NCBI RefSeq assembly: GCF_006351965.1
Contig: NZ_CP040932.1
Coordinates: 2,852,001-2,916,000 of the forward strand
DNA length: 64,000 nt
Direction: 5' to 3'
Source of the DNA: Oceanicola sp. D3
Lineage (GTDB): Bacteria; Pseudomonadota; Alphaproteobacteria; Rhodobacterales; Rhodobacteraceae
In this document: positions 44,715 to 54,381 of the stretch, in pieces
Layout of the letters: each line of letters begins with the position of its first letter
How positions within the stretch are numbered: the stretch's first letter is position 1
The notes under the pieces: model-generated
The model's input: only the letters and a program-made list of their open reading frames with translations
What the model was told of the DNA's origin: nothing
Databases searched by the model: none
Translations under genes and position numbers: made by a program

Positions 44715-45566
44715 ATGACCCGCCTCGCCACCGTTACCCTGCCCTCGGGCGAAACCGCCTGGGGCACCGTTTCCGAGGCGGGTTTTCACGCCCTCTCGCC
44801 GCTCTTCCCGCAGTATCCCACTCTGCGCGAGGTGGTGGCCGCCGGTGCCTGCGAAGAGGTCGCGCAAGCGGGCGATGAGCAGCCCGCGCAAACCGATTTC
44901 ACCTATGAAATCCCGATCCCCTCGCCCGAAAAGATCATCTGCGTCGGCGTCAACTTTCCCGACCGGAACGCCGAGTACAAAGACGGCAAGGAGGCCCCGC
45001 CCAAGCCCTCGCTCTTCATCCGCTTCCCGCGCAGCTTCACCGGTCATGAGCAGCCGCTGATCCGCCCGCCCGAAACGCCCCAGCTCGACTACGAGGGCGA
45101 GATCGCGGTCATCATCGGCAAGGGCGGTCGCCGCATCCCCGAGAGCGAGGCGCTGAGCCACATCGGCGCCCTCACGCTCTGCAACGAGGGCACCCTGCGC
45201 GACTGGGTCCGCCACGCCAAGTTCAACGTAACGCAAGGGAAAAACTGGGATAATTCCGGCGCAATGGGCCCTTGGATCGTGCCCTTCACCGATGAGGCGC
45301 AAATCACCAAGGCCGATATCGAAACCCGCGTAAACGGCGAGCTGCGCCAGCAAGACAACACCGCGCGGATGCTCTTTCCCGTCGCCTTCCAGATCGCTTA
45401 CATCAGCACCTTCACCACGCTGGTCCCCGGTGACATCATCGTCTCCGGCACCCCCACCGGCGCGGGCGCGCGCTTTGATCCGCCGAAGTTCCTCGCACCC
45501 GGCGACGTGGTCGAAGTCACCTCCCCCGGCCTCGGCATCCTGCGCAACACGGTGCAGGACGCGTAG
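44715..45566 (+). CDS. hpaG: Fumarylacetoacetate hydrolase family protein, HpaG-like
   Basis: 283 residues, FAH fold. Metal-binding acidic motif DYEGEIAVIIG, then NEGTLRDWVRHAKFNVTQGKNWDNSGAMGPWIV and the ending VSGTPTGAGARFDPPKFLAPGD. In the operon it most likely supplies the 5-oxopent-3-ene-1,2,5-tricarboxylate decarboxylase/isomerase step. Enteric HpaG is a double-module protein of over 400 residues; this one is a single module, so it may do only one of the two reactions, or another FAH protein elsewhere may share the work. AGGAG precedes the ATG by six bases. Confidence 0.8.
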   Translation: MTRLATVTLPSGETAWGTVSEAGFHALSPLFPQYPTLREVVAAGACEEVAQAGDEQPAQTDFTYEIPIPSPEKIICVGVNFPDRNAEYKDGKEAPPKPSLFIRFPRSFTGHEQPLIRPPETPQLDYEGEIAVIIGKGGRRIPESEALSHIGALTLCNEGTLRDWVRHAKFNVTQGKNWDNSGAMGPWIVPFTDEAQITKADIETRVNGELRQQDNTARMLFPVAFQIAYISTFTTLVPGDIIVSGTPTGAGARFDPPKFLAPGDVVEVTSPGLGILRNTVQDA

Positions 45567-45587
45567 GCTAGGAGACCCCCACCACCG

Positions 45588-46340
45588 CTAGATCTCGCCA
45601 ACCTCCGGCCTCGGAAGCGCCGCCAGCAGGCTGACCACGAGGCTCCGGCACCGCTCCCCGGCCCAGCCTTCGGGCATGAACCGCGCGGGCACCTGCGGCG
45701 CGCGCAGCACCACGCGCCGCCACGAGTGCACCACCAGCGCCCTGAGGGCGGCCACCTCCACCGGGGCCAGCCCGGCAGGCACACGCACCGCGGCCAGCGC
45801 GCGCTCTAGCTCCGCCGCTTCCTCGAAAAGCGCTTCAGAACAAAGCCTAGCGCGCGCCCAGCCGGGCAGCTCCTCAACCCGCCCGGCAGCGAGGCCCGCC
45901 GCAGGCGCGGGCGATAGCACCGCACTCGCGGTGAGCTGCACCTCGCCCGCCCCGGCCTCCACAGCCCCCTCGCCCAGCGCCAAAAACCACGCCTCCGGCC
46001 CCTCCGCCCGGGCTGCATAAATCCTCGGCGCGGCCTCCTGTGAGCCGGCCCGGCCCTGCGCGGTCAGCGCGTGCACCGCACCCCGCCCGGCCTTGCGGCT
46101 CTCCAGCCAGCCCTCCTTGCGCAGCCGGTGCAGCGCCACCCGCATCGCCTCGGGCTTCACCGCCATCGCCGCCATGATCCGCCCCAGCGCAGCGCCGTCA
46201 ATCGCGTCCCCTTCGGCGCGGGCAAGGTCTCCGAAAACGGTGACGATGAGCGACCACACCCGATGCGCCCCCGGCCTGAGCGGCGCGGCAGCGGCAAGGA
46301 ATTCGGGCGAAAGGTCAGAGGGTTCGGGGGCGGCGCTCAT
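45588..46340 (-). CDS. paaX: PaaX-family transcriptional regulator
   Basis: 250 residues with the PaaX layout: N-terminal winged helix (AHRVWSLIVTVFGDLARAEGDAIDGAALGRIM..., then VKPEAMRVALHRLRKEGWLESRKAGR), a central domain, and the C-terminal PaaX_C region LRALVVHSWRRVVLRAPQVPARFMP. PaaX in E. coli represses the paa operons and responds to phenylacetyl-CoA. It is the last of two leftward genes, after paaZ, 24 bp away; its own start lies between paaZ's stop and itself. Confidence 0.87.
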   Translation of the reverse strand: MSAAPEPSDLSPEFLAAAAPLRPGAHRVWSLIVTVFGDLARAEGDAIDGAALGRIMAAMAVKPEAMRVALHRLRKEGWLESRKAGRGAVHALTAQGRAGSQEAAPRIYAARAEGPEAWFLALGEGAVEAGAGEVQLTASAVLSPAPAAGLAAGRVEELPGWARARLCSEALFEEAAELERALAAVRVPAGLAPVEVAALRALVVHSWRRVVLRAPQVPARFMPEGWAGERCRSLVVSLLAALPRPEVGEI

Positions 46341-46364
46341 GCCGCAAGCATAGCGCCACGCCGA

Positions 46365-48386
46365 TCAGCCCGCCACCATGGTCAGCAGTTCGTATTCGGC
46401 CACCTCAGCGCCGTCCTGTTTGGTGATTTCCACCGCCCAGCGCACCTCGCCATGCTCTGCCGTGCGCCGCTTCTTGCCCGCCACGGTCAGCCGCACCGAA
46501 ATGCTGTCACCGGGCACCACAGGTTGCATAAATGCAAGGCTTTCCAGCCCGGTGTTGGCCAGCACCGGCCCCTCCTCCGGATCCACGAACAGCCCGGCAG
46601 CAAAGCTCAGAAGCAAGTAGCCATGGGCCACACGCCCCGGGAAGAACGGGTTTCGCGCGGCGGCCTCCTCATCCATATGGGCATAGAAGGTATCGCCGGT
46701 GAACTCGGCGAAATGTTCGATATCTTCAAGCGTGATCTCGCGGGCTTTCGTCTCCAAAACCTGCCCCACCTCCAGCTCATCAAACTTGCGGCGGAACGGA
46801 TGGCCCTCGCTGGCAACCTCCGGCGCGCCCTTCACATGCACCCCGCTCACTGCCCTGAGCATCTCGGGCGAGCCCTGCACCGCCGTGCGCTGCATGTAAT
46901 GCGTCACCGCCCGGATACCGCCCAACTCTTCGCCGCCGCCCGCGCGCCCCGGCCCGCCATGGACCATATGCGGCATCGGGGCACCATGCCCGGTGCTCTC
47001 CTTCATTGACACCCGGTCGTTCAGATAAACCCGCCCGTGCCAGGCCGCGAGCCCCAGCACCGCCTCCCGCGCCACCGCCGGATCATGGGTGATGACAGAA
47101 GCCACCAGCGAGCCCTGTCCCCGCGCCGCGATCTCGCAGGCGTGGGCCATATCGCGATAGCCCATCACCGTGCTGACCGGCCCAAAGGCCTCTGTGTCAT
47201 GCACGCGCACCGCCGCATCCGGGTCGGCACGGAACAGATGTGGCGCCACAAACGCTCCGCCCGTGGCCCGCGCGCCCACCGGGCTGAACCCTTCCATGCC
47301 GCCATAAACCAGCTCCGCCTCGGAGCCGATAATTGCTGCCTTTTCAAGCACATCCGCCGCCTGCCCCGCACTCACCAGCGCGCCCATCCGCACGCCCTCC
47401 TCGCGCGGATCGCCCACCGTGGTCTTGGCCAGCCGCGCCGAGATCGCCTCGATCACAGCCTCCACCCGCGCTTCAGGCGCCAAAATCCGCCGGATCGCCG
47501 TGCATTTCTGCCCGGCCTTCGCCGTCATCTCGCGGTGCACCTCTTTGACAAACAGGTCAAACTCTGGCGAGTCCGGCCCCGCATCCGGCCCGAGGATCGA
47601 GGCGTTGAGCGAGTCCTGCTCCGCCGTAAACCGCACCGAATTGCGCAATAGCGCGGGCGTGCCGCGCAGCTTCAGCGCCGTCTCCGCAGAGCCGGTGAAG
47701 GTCACCACATCCTGTGGGCCGAGCCGCTCAAGCGTGTCGCCCAGCCCGCCCGTCACCAGTTGCAGCGCCCCCTCGGGCAGCACGCCGGCCTCCAGCATCA
47801 TCCGCACGCAGGCCTCTGTCACATGGGCGGTCGCCGTTGCCGGCTTCACCACCGCCGGCATGCCCGCCAGCAGGCAGGGCGCGATCTTCTCCAGCATCCC
47901 CCAGACCGGAAAGTTGAAGGCGTTGATATGCACCGCAACCCCCTCAAGAGGCACGCAAATGTGCCGCCCCCCAAAGCTGCCCGCCTTGCCGAAAAACTCA
48001 ACGTCTCCGTCCAGCAACGGCCCGTTCTCGGGCAGTTCCTTCACCCCCTTGGAGGCGTAAACAAACAGCGTGCCGATCCCGCCATCGACATCAATCATGT
48101 GATCCACCGCCGTGCCCCCGGTGGTGTAGCTCAGCTCATAAAGCGCCTCTTTCTGGCCGCTCAGATGCAACGCCAGCGCCTTCAGCATCTTCGCCCGCGC
48201 CTTGAAGCCCATCGCCCGCAGCACCGGCCCGCCAACCGTGCGGCCATGCTCCAGCATCGCGCCCGCATCCAGCGCCGCATTGCCTGCGCGGCCAATTCGC
48301 TCGCCGGTCACCGCATCATGGATGTCCCGCGCCCCCTCACCCGGTGCCATCCACACGCCGCCCACATAGCTGCCAACTTCGATCAT
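46365..48386 (-). CDS. paaZ: Bifunctional PaaZ: oxepin-CoA hydrolase / semialdehyde dehydrogenase
   Basis: 673 residues. N-terminal aldehyde dehydrogenase (about 1-520; [10 protein letters not shown], catalytic Cys in [11 protein letters not shown]) and C-terminal MaoC-like hydratase (about 530-673; [28 protein letters not shown] with the Asp/His dyad). PaaZ opens the oxepin-CoA ring and oxidises the resulting semialdehyde. ATG at 48386 gives the standard [10 protein letters not shown] start, with GGGAGG nine bases before it; the frame is open 109 codons upstream only because it runs antisense through paaG. Confidence 0.94.
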   Translation of the reverse strand: MIEVGSYVGGVWMAPGEGARDIHDAVTGERIGRAGNAALDAGAMLEHGRTVGGPVLRAMGFKARAKMLKALALHLSGQKEALYELSYTTGGTAVDHMIDVDGGIGTLFVYASKGVKELPENGPLLDGDVEFFGKAGSFGGRHICVPLEGVAVHINAFNFPVWGMLEKIAPCLLAGMPAVVKPATATAHVTEACVRMMLEAGVLPEGALQLVTGGLGDTLERLGPQDVVTFTGSAETALKLRGTPALLRNSVRFTAEQDSLNASILGPDAGPDSPEFDLFVKEVHREMTAKAGQKCTAIRRILAPEARVEAVIEAISARLAKTTVGDPREEGVRMGALVSAGQAADVLEKAAIIGSEAELVYGGMEGFSPVGARATGGAFVAPHLFRADPDAAVRVHDTEAFGPVSTVMGYRDMAHACEIAARGQGSLVASVITHDPAVAREAVLGLAAWHGRVYLNDRVSMKESTGHGAPMPHMVHGGPGRAGGGEELGGIRAVTHYMQRTAVQGSPEMLRAVSGVHVKGAPEVASEGHPFRRKFDELEVGQVLETKAREITLEDIEHFAEFTGDTFYAHMDEEAAARNPFFPGRVAHGYLLLSFAAGLFVDPEEGPVLANTGLESLAFMQPVVPGDSISVRLTVAGKKRRTAEHGEVRWAVEITKQDGAEVAEYELLTMVAG

Positions 48387-48421
48387 GCTGAGATCCTCCC
48401 TGTTGCCGGAATTAATTGACC

Positions 48422-48433
48422 AACCGGACGGTT
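48422..48433. promoter_or_regulatory. Putative PaaR (TetR) operator between paaZ and paaG
   Basis: AACCG-GA-CGGTT, within TTGACCAACCGGACGGTTT, matches the ACCRACCGGTYGGT-type sites of TetR repressors of phenylacetate genes. The TTGACC at 48417-48422 is a good -35 for paaG, so binding would block both divergent promoters. paaR is encoded at the end of the rightward operon. Confidence 0.6.
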
Positions 48434-48465
48434 TATGCAAACGATTCCGCAGGGAGGACAGCGAA

Positions 48466-49248
48466 ATGAGCGAAACAATAGGCGTCGAGTCACGCGGCGA
48501 CTGGGTGGAAATCACCCTGAACCGGCCGGAAAAACTCAACAGTTTCAACGAAGAGATGCATCTGGCGTTGCGGGCCGCGTTGGAGAGCGCGGCAGAAGCC
48601 CGCGCCGTGCTGCTCACCGGCGCGGGCCGCGGATTCTGCGCCGGGCAAGACCTCGGCGATCGTGACCCGGCCAAGATGGAGGGCACGCCCGACCTCTCGC
48701 AAACCCTCACCAATTTCTACAACCCACTGGTCCGCCAGATCCGCGCCCTGCCCTGCCCGGTGATCTGCGCGGTCAACGGCGTGGCCGCCGGCGCGGGGGC
48801 CAACGTGGCGCTGGCCTGCGATATCGTACTCGCCGCGCAATCCGCCAAGTTCATCCAGAGCTTCGGCAAGATCGGCCTCGTGCCCGACTCCGGCGGCACA
48901 TGGTCCCTCCCCCACCTTGTTGGCATGGCCCGCGCCAAGGCCCTTGCTCTCACAGCCGAGCCGCTGCCCGCCGAAACCGCCGCCGACTGGGGGTTGATCT
49001 GGAAGGCCCTGCCCGACGATGCCCTCATGCCTGAAGCCCGCGCGCTGGCAGAAAAGTTGGCAAACGGCCCCACCCACGGCCTAGGGCAGATCAAGCAGGC
49101 GCTCCACGCCGCGATCACCAACACGATGGACGAGCAGCTCGACCTTGAGGCCGAAACCCAAAAGCGCTGCGGCGCGCACCCCGACTATGCCGAAGGCGTC
49201 GCCGCCTTCCTGCAAAAGCGCGCGCCCAACTTCGGGGCCAAGCCATGA
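48466..49248 (+). CDS. paaG: 2-(1,2-epoxy-1,2-dihydrophenyl)acetyl-CoA isomerase PaaG
   Basis: 260-residue crotonase-fold enzyme that turns ring-1,2-epoxyphenylacetyl-CoA into oxepin-CoA. Oxyanion hole parts GAGRGFCAGQDLGDRD (about 51-66) and NGVAAGAGANVALACD (about 104-119), and the late Asp of GKIGLVPDSGGTW. ATG with GGGAGGA nine bases upstream. Divergent from paaZ, with which it acts in sequence; the epoxidase genes paaABCDE are not in the window. Confidence 0.92.
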   Translation: MSETIGVESRGDWVEITLNRPEKLNSFNEEMHLALRAALESAAEARAVLLTGAGRGFCAGQDLGDRDPAKMEGTPDLSQTLTNFYNPLVRQIRALPCPVICAVNGVAAGAGANVALACDIVLAAQSAKFIQSFGKIGLVPDSGGTWSLPHLVGMARAKALALTAEPLPAETAADWGLIWKALPDDALMPEARALAEKLANGPTHGLGQIKQALHAAITNTMDEQLDLEAETQKRCGAHPDYAEGVAAFLQKRAPNFGAKP

Positions 49249-49682
49249 CCCCGCAAGAGCGCGCCGCGCAATCCGCCGCCGTGATGTGGGCGCAGGACGC
49301 GGCCTCCAAGTGGTTCGGCATGGAGCTGGGCGCAGTCGCCGAAGGCACAGCCAGCCTCACCCTCACCATCGCGCCGCACCACTGCAACGGCCACGGCATC
49401 TGCCACGGCGGGGTGATCTTCGCGCTGGCCGATAGCGCCTTCGCCTTCGCCTGCAACAGCCGCAACCAGTCCACCGTGGCCCAGCAGAACCAGATCACCT
49501 ACCTCGCCCCCGGCCGCTTGGGCGAAACCCTCACCGCCACGGCCCGCGAAACCTCCCTCCAAGGCCGCACCGGGCTGACGGATGTGACCGTCACCGGCGA
49601 GGAAGGCCGCGTGATCGCCCAGTTCCGCGGCCTCTCCCGCGCCATCCCCGGCACCCTCTTCGATGAAGGGAATGAGCAATGA
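49245..49682 (+). CDS. paaI: Hydroxyphenylacetyl-CoA thioesterase PaaI
   Basis: 145-residue hotdog thioesterase. NGHGICHGGVIFALADSAFAFA carries the catalytic Asp; HHCNGHG and the closing GTLFDEG match PaaI. It salvages dead-end CoA esters of the phenylacetate pathway. Overlaps paaG and paaK by four bases each, so the three are one translational unit. Confidence 0.92.
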   Translation: MTPQERAAQSAAVMWAQDAASKWFGMELGAVAEGTASLTLTIAPHHCNGHGICHGGVIFALADSAFAFACNSRNQSTVAQQNQITYLAPGRLGETLTATARETSLQGRTGLTDVTVTGEEGRVIAQFRGLSRAIPGTLFDEGNEQ

Positions 49683-50980
49683 TCGACCTCACGCCCCCCC
49701 GCGACACCCTCGACCCAATCGAAATCGCCTCGCGCGACGAGATCGCGGCGCTGCAACTCTCGCGTCTCAAATGGTCACTTACCCATGCCTATGAAAACGT
49801 GCCCTTCTATCGCGCCAAATTTGACGCGGCGGGCGTGCACCCCGATGACCTCAAGAGCCTGAAAGATCTCGCAAAATTCCCCTTCACGGTCAAATCCGAC
49901 CTGCGAGACAATTACCCCTTCGGCCTCTTCGCGGTGCCGCGCGAGCGCATCTCCCGCGTCCACGCCTCCTCCGGCACCACCGGCAAGCCAACGGTGGTGG
50001 GCTACACCGCCAAGGACATCGACACATGGGCCAACCTCGTCGCCCGCTCGATCCGCGCCAGCGGCGGCACGCCCGGTGACATCATCCATGTGGCCTATGG
50101 CTACGGCCTTTTCACTGGCGGGCTCGGCGCACATTACGGGGCCGAGAAATTGGGCTGCACCGTCGTGCCCGTCTCGGGCGGCATGACAGAGCGACAAGTG
50201 ACGCTGATCGAAGATTTTGGCGCCTCCATCATCATGGTCACCCCCTCCTACATGCTCTCGATCCTCGACCAGTATCGCGCCGCCGGGCTGGACCCGGCCA
50301 AGAGCCCGCTCAAGGTCGGCATCTTCGGCGCCGAACCTTGGACCAACGCAATGCGGGACGAAATTGAACAAGCGTTCAACATGCACGCCGTTGATATCTA
50401 TGGGCTATCGGAAGTGATGGGCCCCGGCGTGGCGAACGAGTGTGTAGAAACCAAGGACGGGCTGCACATCTGGGAAGATCACTTCTACCCCGAGATCATC
50501 AACCCCGATACCGGCGAGCCGGTGGAAGATGGCGAGTTGGGCGAACTGGTGTTCACCACGCTCACCAAGGAAGGCATGCCGATCATCCGCTACCGCACCC
50601 GCGACCTCACCCGCTTGTTGCCCGGCAGCGCCCGGTCGATGCGCCGGATGGAGAAGGTCACAGGCCGCAGCGACGACATGATCATCCTGCGCGGGGTCAA
50701 TGTCTTCCCCACCCAAATCGAAGAGCAGCTCCTTAAATGCCGGGGCCTCGCGCCGCATTTCCAGATCGAGCTGACCCGCGCCGGCCGGATGGATGCACTG
50801 ACCGTGCATTGCGAGCACACCGGCGAGGCGGCCTCCGCCGAGGCATCGGCACGGGAGCTGGCCCATCACATCAAATCGGTCGTCGGCATTTCCGCACGGA
50901 TCGAGGTGCATGAGCCCGAGGGGGTTGCCCGCTCTCAGGGCAAGGCGCAAAGGGTGGTCGACAACCGCCCGAAGGAATAG
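49679..50980 (+). CDS. paaK: Phenylacetate--CoA ligase PaaK
   Basis: 433-residue adenylate-forming enzyme that activates phenylacetate, the entry step. P-loop SSGTTGKPTVVGYT near 100-113, GAEPWTNAMR, IYGLSEVMGPGVANEC, the hinge YRTRDLTRL and C-terminal GRSDDMIILRGVNVFPTQIE are all diagnostic. Length is standard. Confidence 0.95.
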   Translation: MIDLTPPRDTLDPIEIASRDEIAALQLSRLKWSLTHAYENVPFYRAKFDAAGVHPDDLKSLKDLAKFPFTVKSDLRDNYPFGLFAVPRERISRVHASSGTTGKPTVVGYTAKDIDTWANLVARSIRASGGTPGDIIHVAYGYGLFTGGLGAHYGAEKLGCTVVPVSGGMTERQVTLIEDFGASIIMVTPSYMLSILDQYRAAGLDPAKSPLKVGIFGAEPWTNAMRDEIEQAFNMHAVDIYGLSEVMGPGVANECVETKDGLHIWEDHFYPEIINPDTGEPVEDGELGELVFTTLTKEGMPIIRYRTRDLTRLLPGSARSMRRMEKVTGRSDDMIILRGVNVFPTQIEEQLLKCRGLAPHFQIELTRAGRMDALTVHCEHTGEAASAEASARELAHHIKSVVGISARIEVHEPEGVARSQGKAQRVVDNRPKE

Positions 50981-50983
50981 GCC

Positions 50984-51592
50984 ATGGCCCGTCCGATTGC
51001 CGCAGACCACGAAGAAAAGCGCCGTGACATCCTGCTCACGGCGGCGCGGGTCTTTGCCGAAGGGGGCTATGACCGGGCCTCGATGGCCGAGGTGGCCCGG
51101 GCCTGCGGCATCTCCAAGGCCAATATCTACCACTACTATCAGGGCAAGGAGGCGCTGCTCTTCGACATCCTGGATGTGCACCTCAAGCGCCTGCGCGACC
51201 GGATTCGCGCGGTGGAGGCCGAAGAGGCCGAGCCCCGCACGCGCCTCGTGGCGATGCTGCGGGTGATCCTGCGCGATTACGAGGGGGCTGACCACAAGCA
51301 CCAGCTCCAGATGAACGCGCTCGCCACCCTGCCCGCAGAGAGCCAGTCGGTGCTCAAAGACTATCAGCGCGACATGGTGCGCCGCCTCTCCGCCACCCTC
51401 GCCATGCTGGCCCCTGCCAAACTCGCGGCCTCCAAGGCGCGGATGCGCGATATCACCATGTCGGTCTTCGGGATGCTGAACTGGTTCCACATGTGGCAAC
51501 CTCGCGCAACGCCAGCCGAGCGCGATGACTATGCCGCACTGGTGGCCCGGCTGGCGCTCGACGGTCTGGCCGGGGTGCAGGCGGATCGGTAA
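50984..51592 (+). CDS. paaR: TetR-family regulator, probable PaaR
   Basis: 202 residues; N-terminal HTH (RRDILLTAARVFAEGGYDRASMAEVARACGISKANIYHYY in the usual positions 13-52) and a helical ligand domain. It starts three bases after paaK and closes the paa operon, as PaaR does in beta- and some alphaproteobacteria, where it represses paa genes until phenylacetyl-CoA binds. The dyad at 48422-48433 is its likely site. Together with PaaX it gives two repressors for one pathway. Confidence 0.85.
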   Translation: MARPIAADHEEKRRDILLTAARVFAEGGYDRASMAEVARACGISKANIYHYYQGKEALLFDILDVHLKRLRDRIRAVEAEEAEPRTRLVAMLRVILRDYEGADHKHQLQMNALATLPAESQSVLKDYQRDMVRRLSATLAMLAPAKLAASKARMRDITMSVFGMLNWFHMWQPRATPAERDDYAALVARLALDGLAGVQADR

Positions 51593-51601
51593 CGCCGGGC
51601 C

Positions 51602-53107
51602 TCAGTGCCCCCGCCAAACCGCGCCCGGATACTCCACACGATAGCTCCGCCCGGCCTCAACCGCGTGCCACGGCCCAACCGTGCCATCCGGCCAGATCAC
51701 CCGAGCCTGTCCGCCATCGGCAGCGCCAAGCCCAAAGTGAAGCGGCATCAATTGCGCGCCCGCGTGGCCACCGCCAATGGTGCGCTCCTGCGCCTCGCTC
51801 AGCCCCTCCGCCCGCACTTCCACCCATGCGCCCACCGCATCCCTGTTCGCCCCCGGCTGCACCGGCGCAATGGCCAGCCAATGCCCGGTGCCCTCGGTCA
51901 CGTTGCGATACACCTCCATCGGTGCGCGGCGGTTCACCACCACAAGGTCCAGCCGCCCGTCGCCATCAAGATCGGCCAGCGCCGCGCCGCGCGAGCGCTC
52001 CGGCGAGGCGACACCCGCGTCCGCCGCCACCTCCCGAAACACCCCGTCCTCCCCCTGCATCAGCAGGTTGTTCGGGTCGTCCATCGCCATGCCCGGCATC
52101 TGATCAACATTGCCCTTGGCAATAAACAGATCAGCCCGCCCGTCGTTGTCCACATCGCCAAACTCGGCATGCCAACCGGTGGAGGGGCGGCCATCCTCTC
52201 CGGTGTGGGGGGTGGTGGCCGTGGTGCCGCTGCCATAGGGCGCCCGCACATAGCCCGCGCCATCCCACCCCATCAGCACCTGATCCCCCATCGAGGTCAG
52301 CATCACCTCGGGCCGCCCATCGCCCGTCAGGTCGCGGCTGGCAATGCCCATGCCCCAGATCGAAACCGGCTCGAAACCTTCGGCCTCGTTCAGCAAACGG
52401 GGCGCAGCCTCAAGCCGCCACATCTGCTCCGTGCCGCCCGAAACGTAGTAATGCCGGTCATTGGACACCCGCAAATCCTGCTGCCCGCGCCGCGCCCAAT
52501 CCGAAAACAGGATCGAAAGCGCGCAGAACCCCGGCTCCAGCGTGGTCACAGGCCCGTAGCCCTCCGGCCCGGGCCGGTAGAGATGGTTCACGTCGCAGGC
52601 CTCAAAGGGGCCGTCCGGATCATCGCGATCAACGTAGTTGCCAAAGGCCAGCGTCGGCCAATCCTGCCCCGCCTCCCATGTGGCCGAAAAAGCCGTGCTC
52701 CAACGCGCGCCACCGTCAAAGCCCCAGCCAGCCCGCTCAAAGCCGCAATCGCCGGTGCCGCGCAGCAGGATGTTCTCGCCCACCCGGGTAAGTACAAGGT
52801 CACGCAGCCCGTCGCTGTCGATATCCACCGGAAAGGCGCCGGTCACATGGGTAATCTCGGGGAAGGCACCGGGGGCAAACGCCATATCCCCGCCGTTGCG
52901 CAGCAACACAGCCGGGGCCTCGCCACCCGCTGCCACAATCTCCGGCAGCCCGTCGCCCGAGCAATCGAACACCGCCACGCCACCGCCCACGAAATGCTCC
53001 CACCCGCCCGCGTAAATGTGCTTCACCGGCAGGGCGACCGGCTCAAACCGGGGCTCCGCCATGGCGGGACCGGCCGCCAGCGCCACCAAGCAAAGAAGTC
53101 GGATCAT
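51602..53107 (-). CDS. Secreted FG-GAP/VCBS beta-propeller protein (CRTAC1 type)
   Basis: 501 residues: signal peptide MIRLLCLVALAAGPAMA, then FG-GAP-like repeats with the calcium-binding D-x-D-x-D-G pattern (FDCSGDGLPEIV, VDIDSDGLRDLV, RDLTGDGRPEVM, GDVDNDGRADLF, ADLDGDGRLDLV) and a C-terminal ASPIC/UnbV domain (GAWVEVR...GGGHAGAQ...HFGLG). The fold is a seven-bladed propeller, exported. Substrate or partner unknown. Its start overlaps the ROK repressor's stop by four bases, tying it to the xylose regulator. Confidence 0.85.
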   Translation of the reverse strand: MIRLLCLVALAAGPAMAEPRFEPVALPVKHIYAGGWEHFVGGGVAVFDCSGDGLPEIVAAGGEAPAVLLRNGGDMAFAPGAFPEITHVTGAFPVDIDSDGLRDLVLTRVGENILLRGTGDCGFERAGWGFDGGARWSTAFSATWEAGQDWPTLAFGNYVDRDDPDGPFEACDVNHLYRPGPEGYGPVTTLEPGFCALSILFSDWARRGQQDLRVSNDRHYYVSGGTEQMWRLEAAPRLLNEAEGFEPVSIWGMGIASRDLTGDGRPEVMLTSMGDQVLMGWDGAGYVRAPYGSGTTATTPHTGEDGRPSTGWHAEFGDVDNDGRADLFIAKGNVDQMPGMAMDDPNNLLMQGEDGVFREVAADAGVASPERSRGAALADLDGDGRLDLVVVNRRAPMEVYRNVTEGTGHWLAIAPVQPGANRDAVGAWVEVRAEGLSEAQERTIGGGHAGAQLMPLHFGLGAADGGQARVIWPDGTVGPWHAVEAGRSYRVEYPGAVWRGH

Positions 53108-54375
53108 GCCGCCGGCCGCCCCACCAGTCGCTGCGCCGCCTCATCCAGCGCCAGCGCCGCCGCGCCGCGCGCCCAAACCAGATCACCCCAGGTATTCACC
53201 GTCACCTCCGGTGCTTTGCGGCCCTTGCCCACGATCAGCCCCGACATCTCGCGCATCACCTCATCCGCGTAGAGGTATTGGTACTGCATCCGCTCCCCCG
53301 AAAGGATGATGAGCGATGGATCGAAGAGGTTGATCACATTGGCAAGCCCGGCCGCCATGTAGCGACCGGCGCGGCGAAAGATGCTGATGGCCCCCTCGTT
53401 GCCCGCCTTGGCGCGGTCGTGCAGGCTTTCCAGCACCATCTGCGGCGAAAGCTGAAGGCGGCTGTCGAGTTCCAGCGCCGTGTGAGCCTCGCGCACGAGG
53501 GCATAATCCGAGGTATAGGCCTCAAGGCAGCCACGCTGGCCGCAGCGGCACAGCGCCCCGTCCAGCTGCACCTTTGTGTGGCCAAGCTCCAGCGCCACCG
53601 AATGTGCGCCGCGATAAAGCCCCTGCCCCAGCACCAACCCCATGCCAACGCCCTGCTCGATCGAGACAACGGCAAAATCCCGCGCCATCCGCCCGCGTCC
53701 AAACCAAAGCTCGGCAAGCGTCAGCAGGTTGGTGTCGTTGTCGATCCACGTCGGAATGCCGGTGGCCTCTGTCAGCAGTCGTGCCAGCGGCACCCCCTCG
53801 CCCTCCAGTACCGACGACCACAGCACCAGCCCCTCGGGATGATCCACCAACCCCGGAAGCCCCGCGCCCAGTGCGAGCACCGAAGCCGGATCGACTCCCG
53901 CCTTGGCAAGAACATCACGCACCAACTGGTCGATTTCGCGCAGCACCACCTCCAGCGAGCGCGCCTGTGCATCGCGGCTCAGCGTGGCTGAGGCCACTGT
54001 GTTGCCCGCCATGTCGGTAATCACCGCCGTGTGCTTGAACTCCGCCAGCTTCAGCCCAATCACATGGCCAGCGCCGCCACACACCCGGAGCGAAACCGGC
54101 GGGCGTCCGCGCCCACCGGGCCGTGGGGTGCCCTCAACCTCCTCGACCAGCGCGCCGCCGATCAACTCAGAAACCACCGCCGTCACCGTCGCAGGGCTGA
54201 CATCAAGCGCCCGGGCCAGATCGACACGCGCAATCAGCCCGGCGCTGCGAATGACCTCATAGGCCAAAAGCAGCAACGGGGCCGACGCTTCAGCGTGCGG
54301 CTGTCCGCGGATCGGCCCGCAGCCAGCAAGCCGGGCCTCCGCCTCGCCGTCATTATGCGACATCTCAATCTGCAT
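53104..54375 (-). CDS. xylR: ROK-family transcriptional repressor, XylR type
   Basis: 423 residues. N-terminal winged helix (about 40-80: DLARALDVSPATVTAVVSELIGGALVEE) followed by a ROK domain: ATP-loop-like GLKLAEFKHTAVITDM, Gly-rich LGHTKV and the zinc motif CRCGQRGCLEAY. Divergent from xylF with a palindrome at its start, so it is probably the xylose-responsive repressor of the xyl operon and of itself. ATG at 54375 lacks a clear ribosome binding site; ATG at residue 5 (MSHNDG) is an alternative. Confidence 0.85.
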   Translation of the reverse strand: MQIEMSHNDGEAEARLAGCGPIRGQPHAEASAPLLLLAYEVIRSAGLIARVDLARALDVSPATVTAVVSELIGGALVEEVEGTPRPGGRGRPPVSLRVCGGAGHVIGLKLAEFKHTAVITDMAGNTVASATLSRDAQARSLEVVLREIDQLVRDVLAKAGVDPASVLALGAGLPGLVDHPEGLVLWSSVLEGEGVPLARLLTEATGIPTWIDNDTNLLTLAELWFGRGRMARDFAVVSIEQGVGMGLVLGQGLYRGAHSVALELGHTKVQLDGALCRCGQRGCLEAYTSDYALVREAHTALELDSRLQLSPQMVLESLHDRAKAGNEGAISIFRRAGRYMAAGLANVINLFDPSLIILSGERMQYQYLYADEVMREMSGLIVGKGRKAPEVTVNTWGDLVWARGAAALALDEAAQRLVGRPAA

Positions 54376-54381
54376 TACTTC

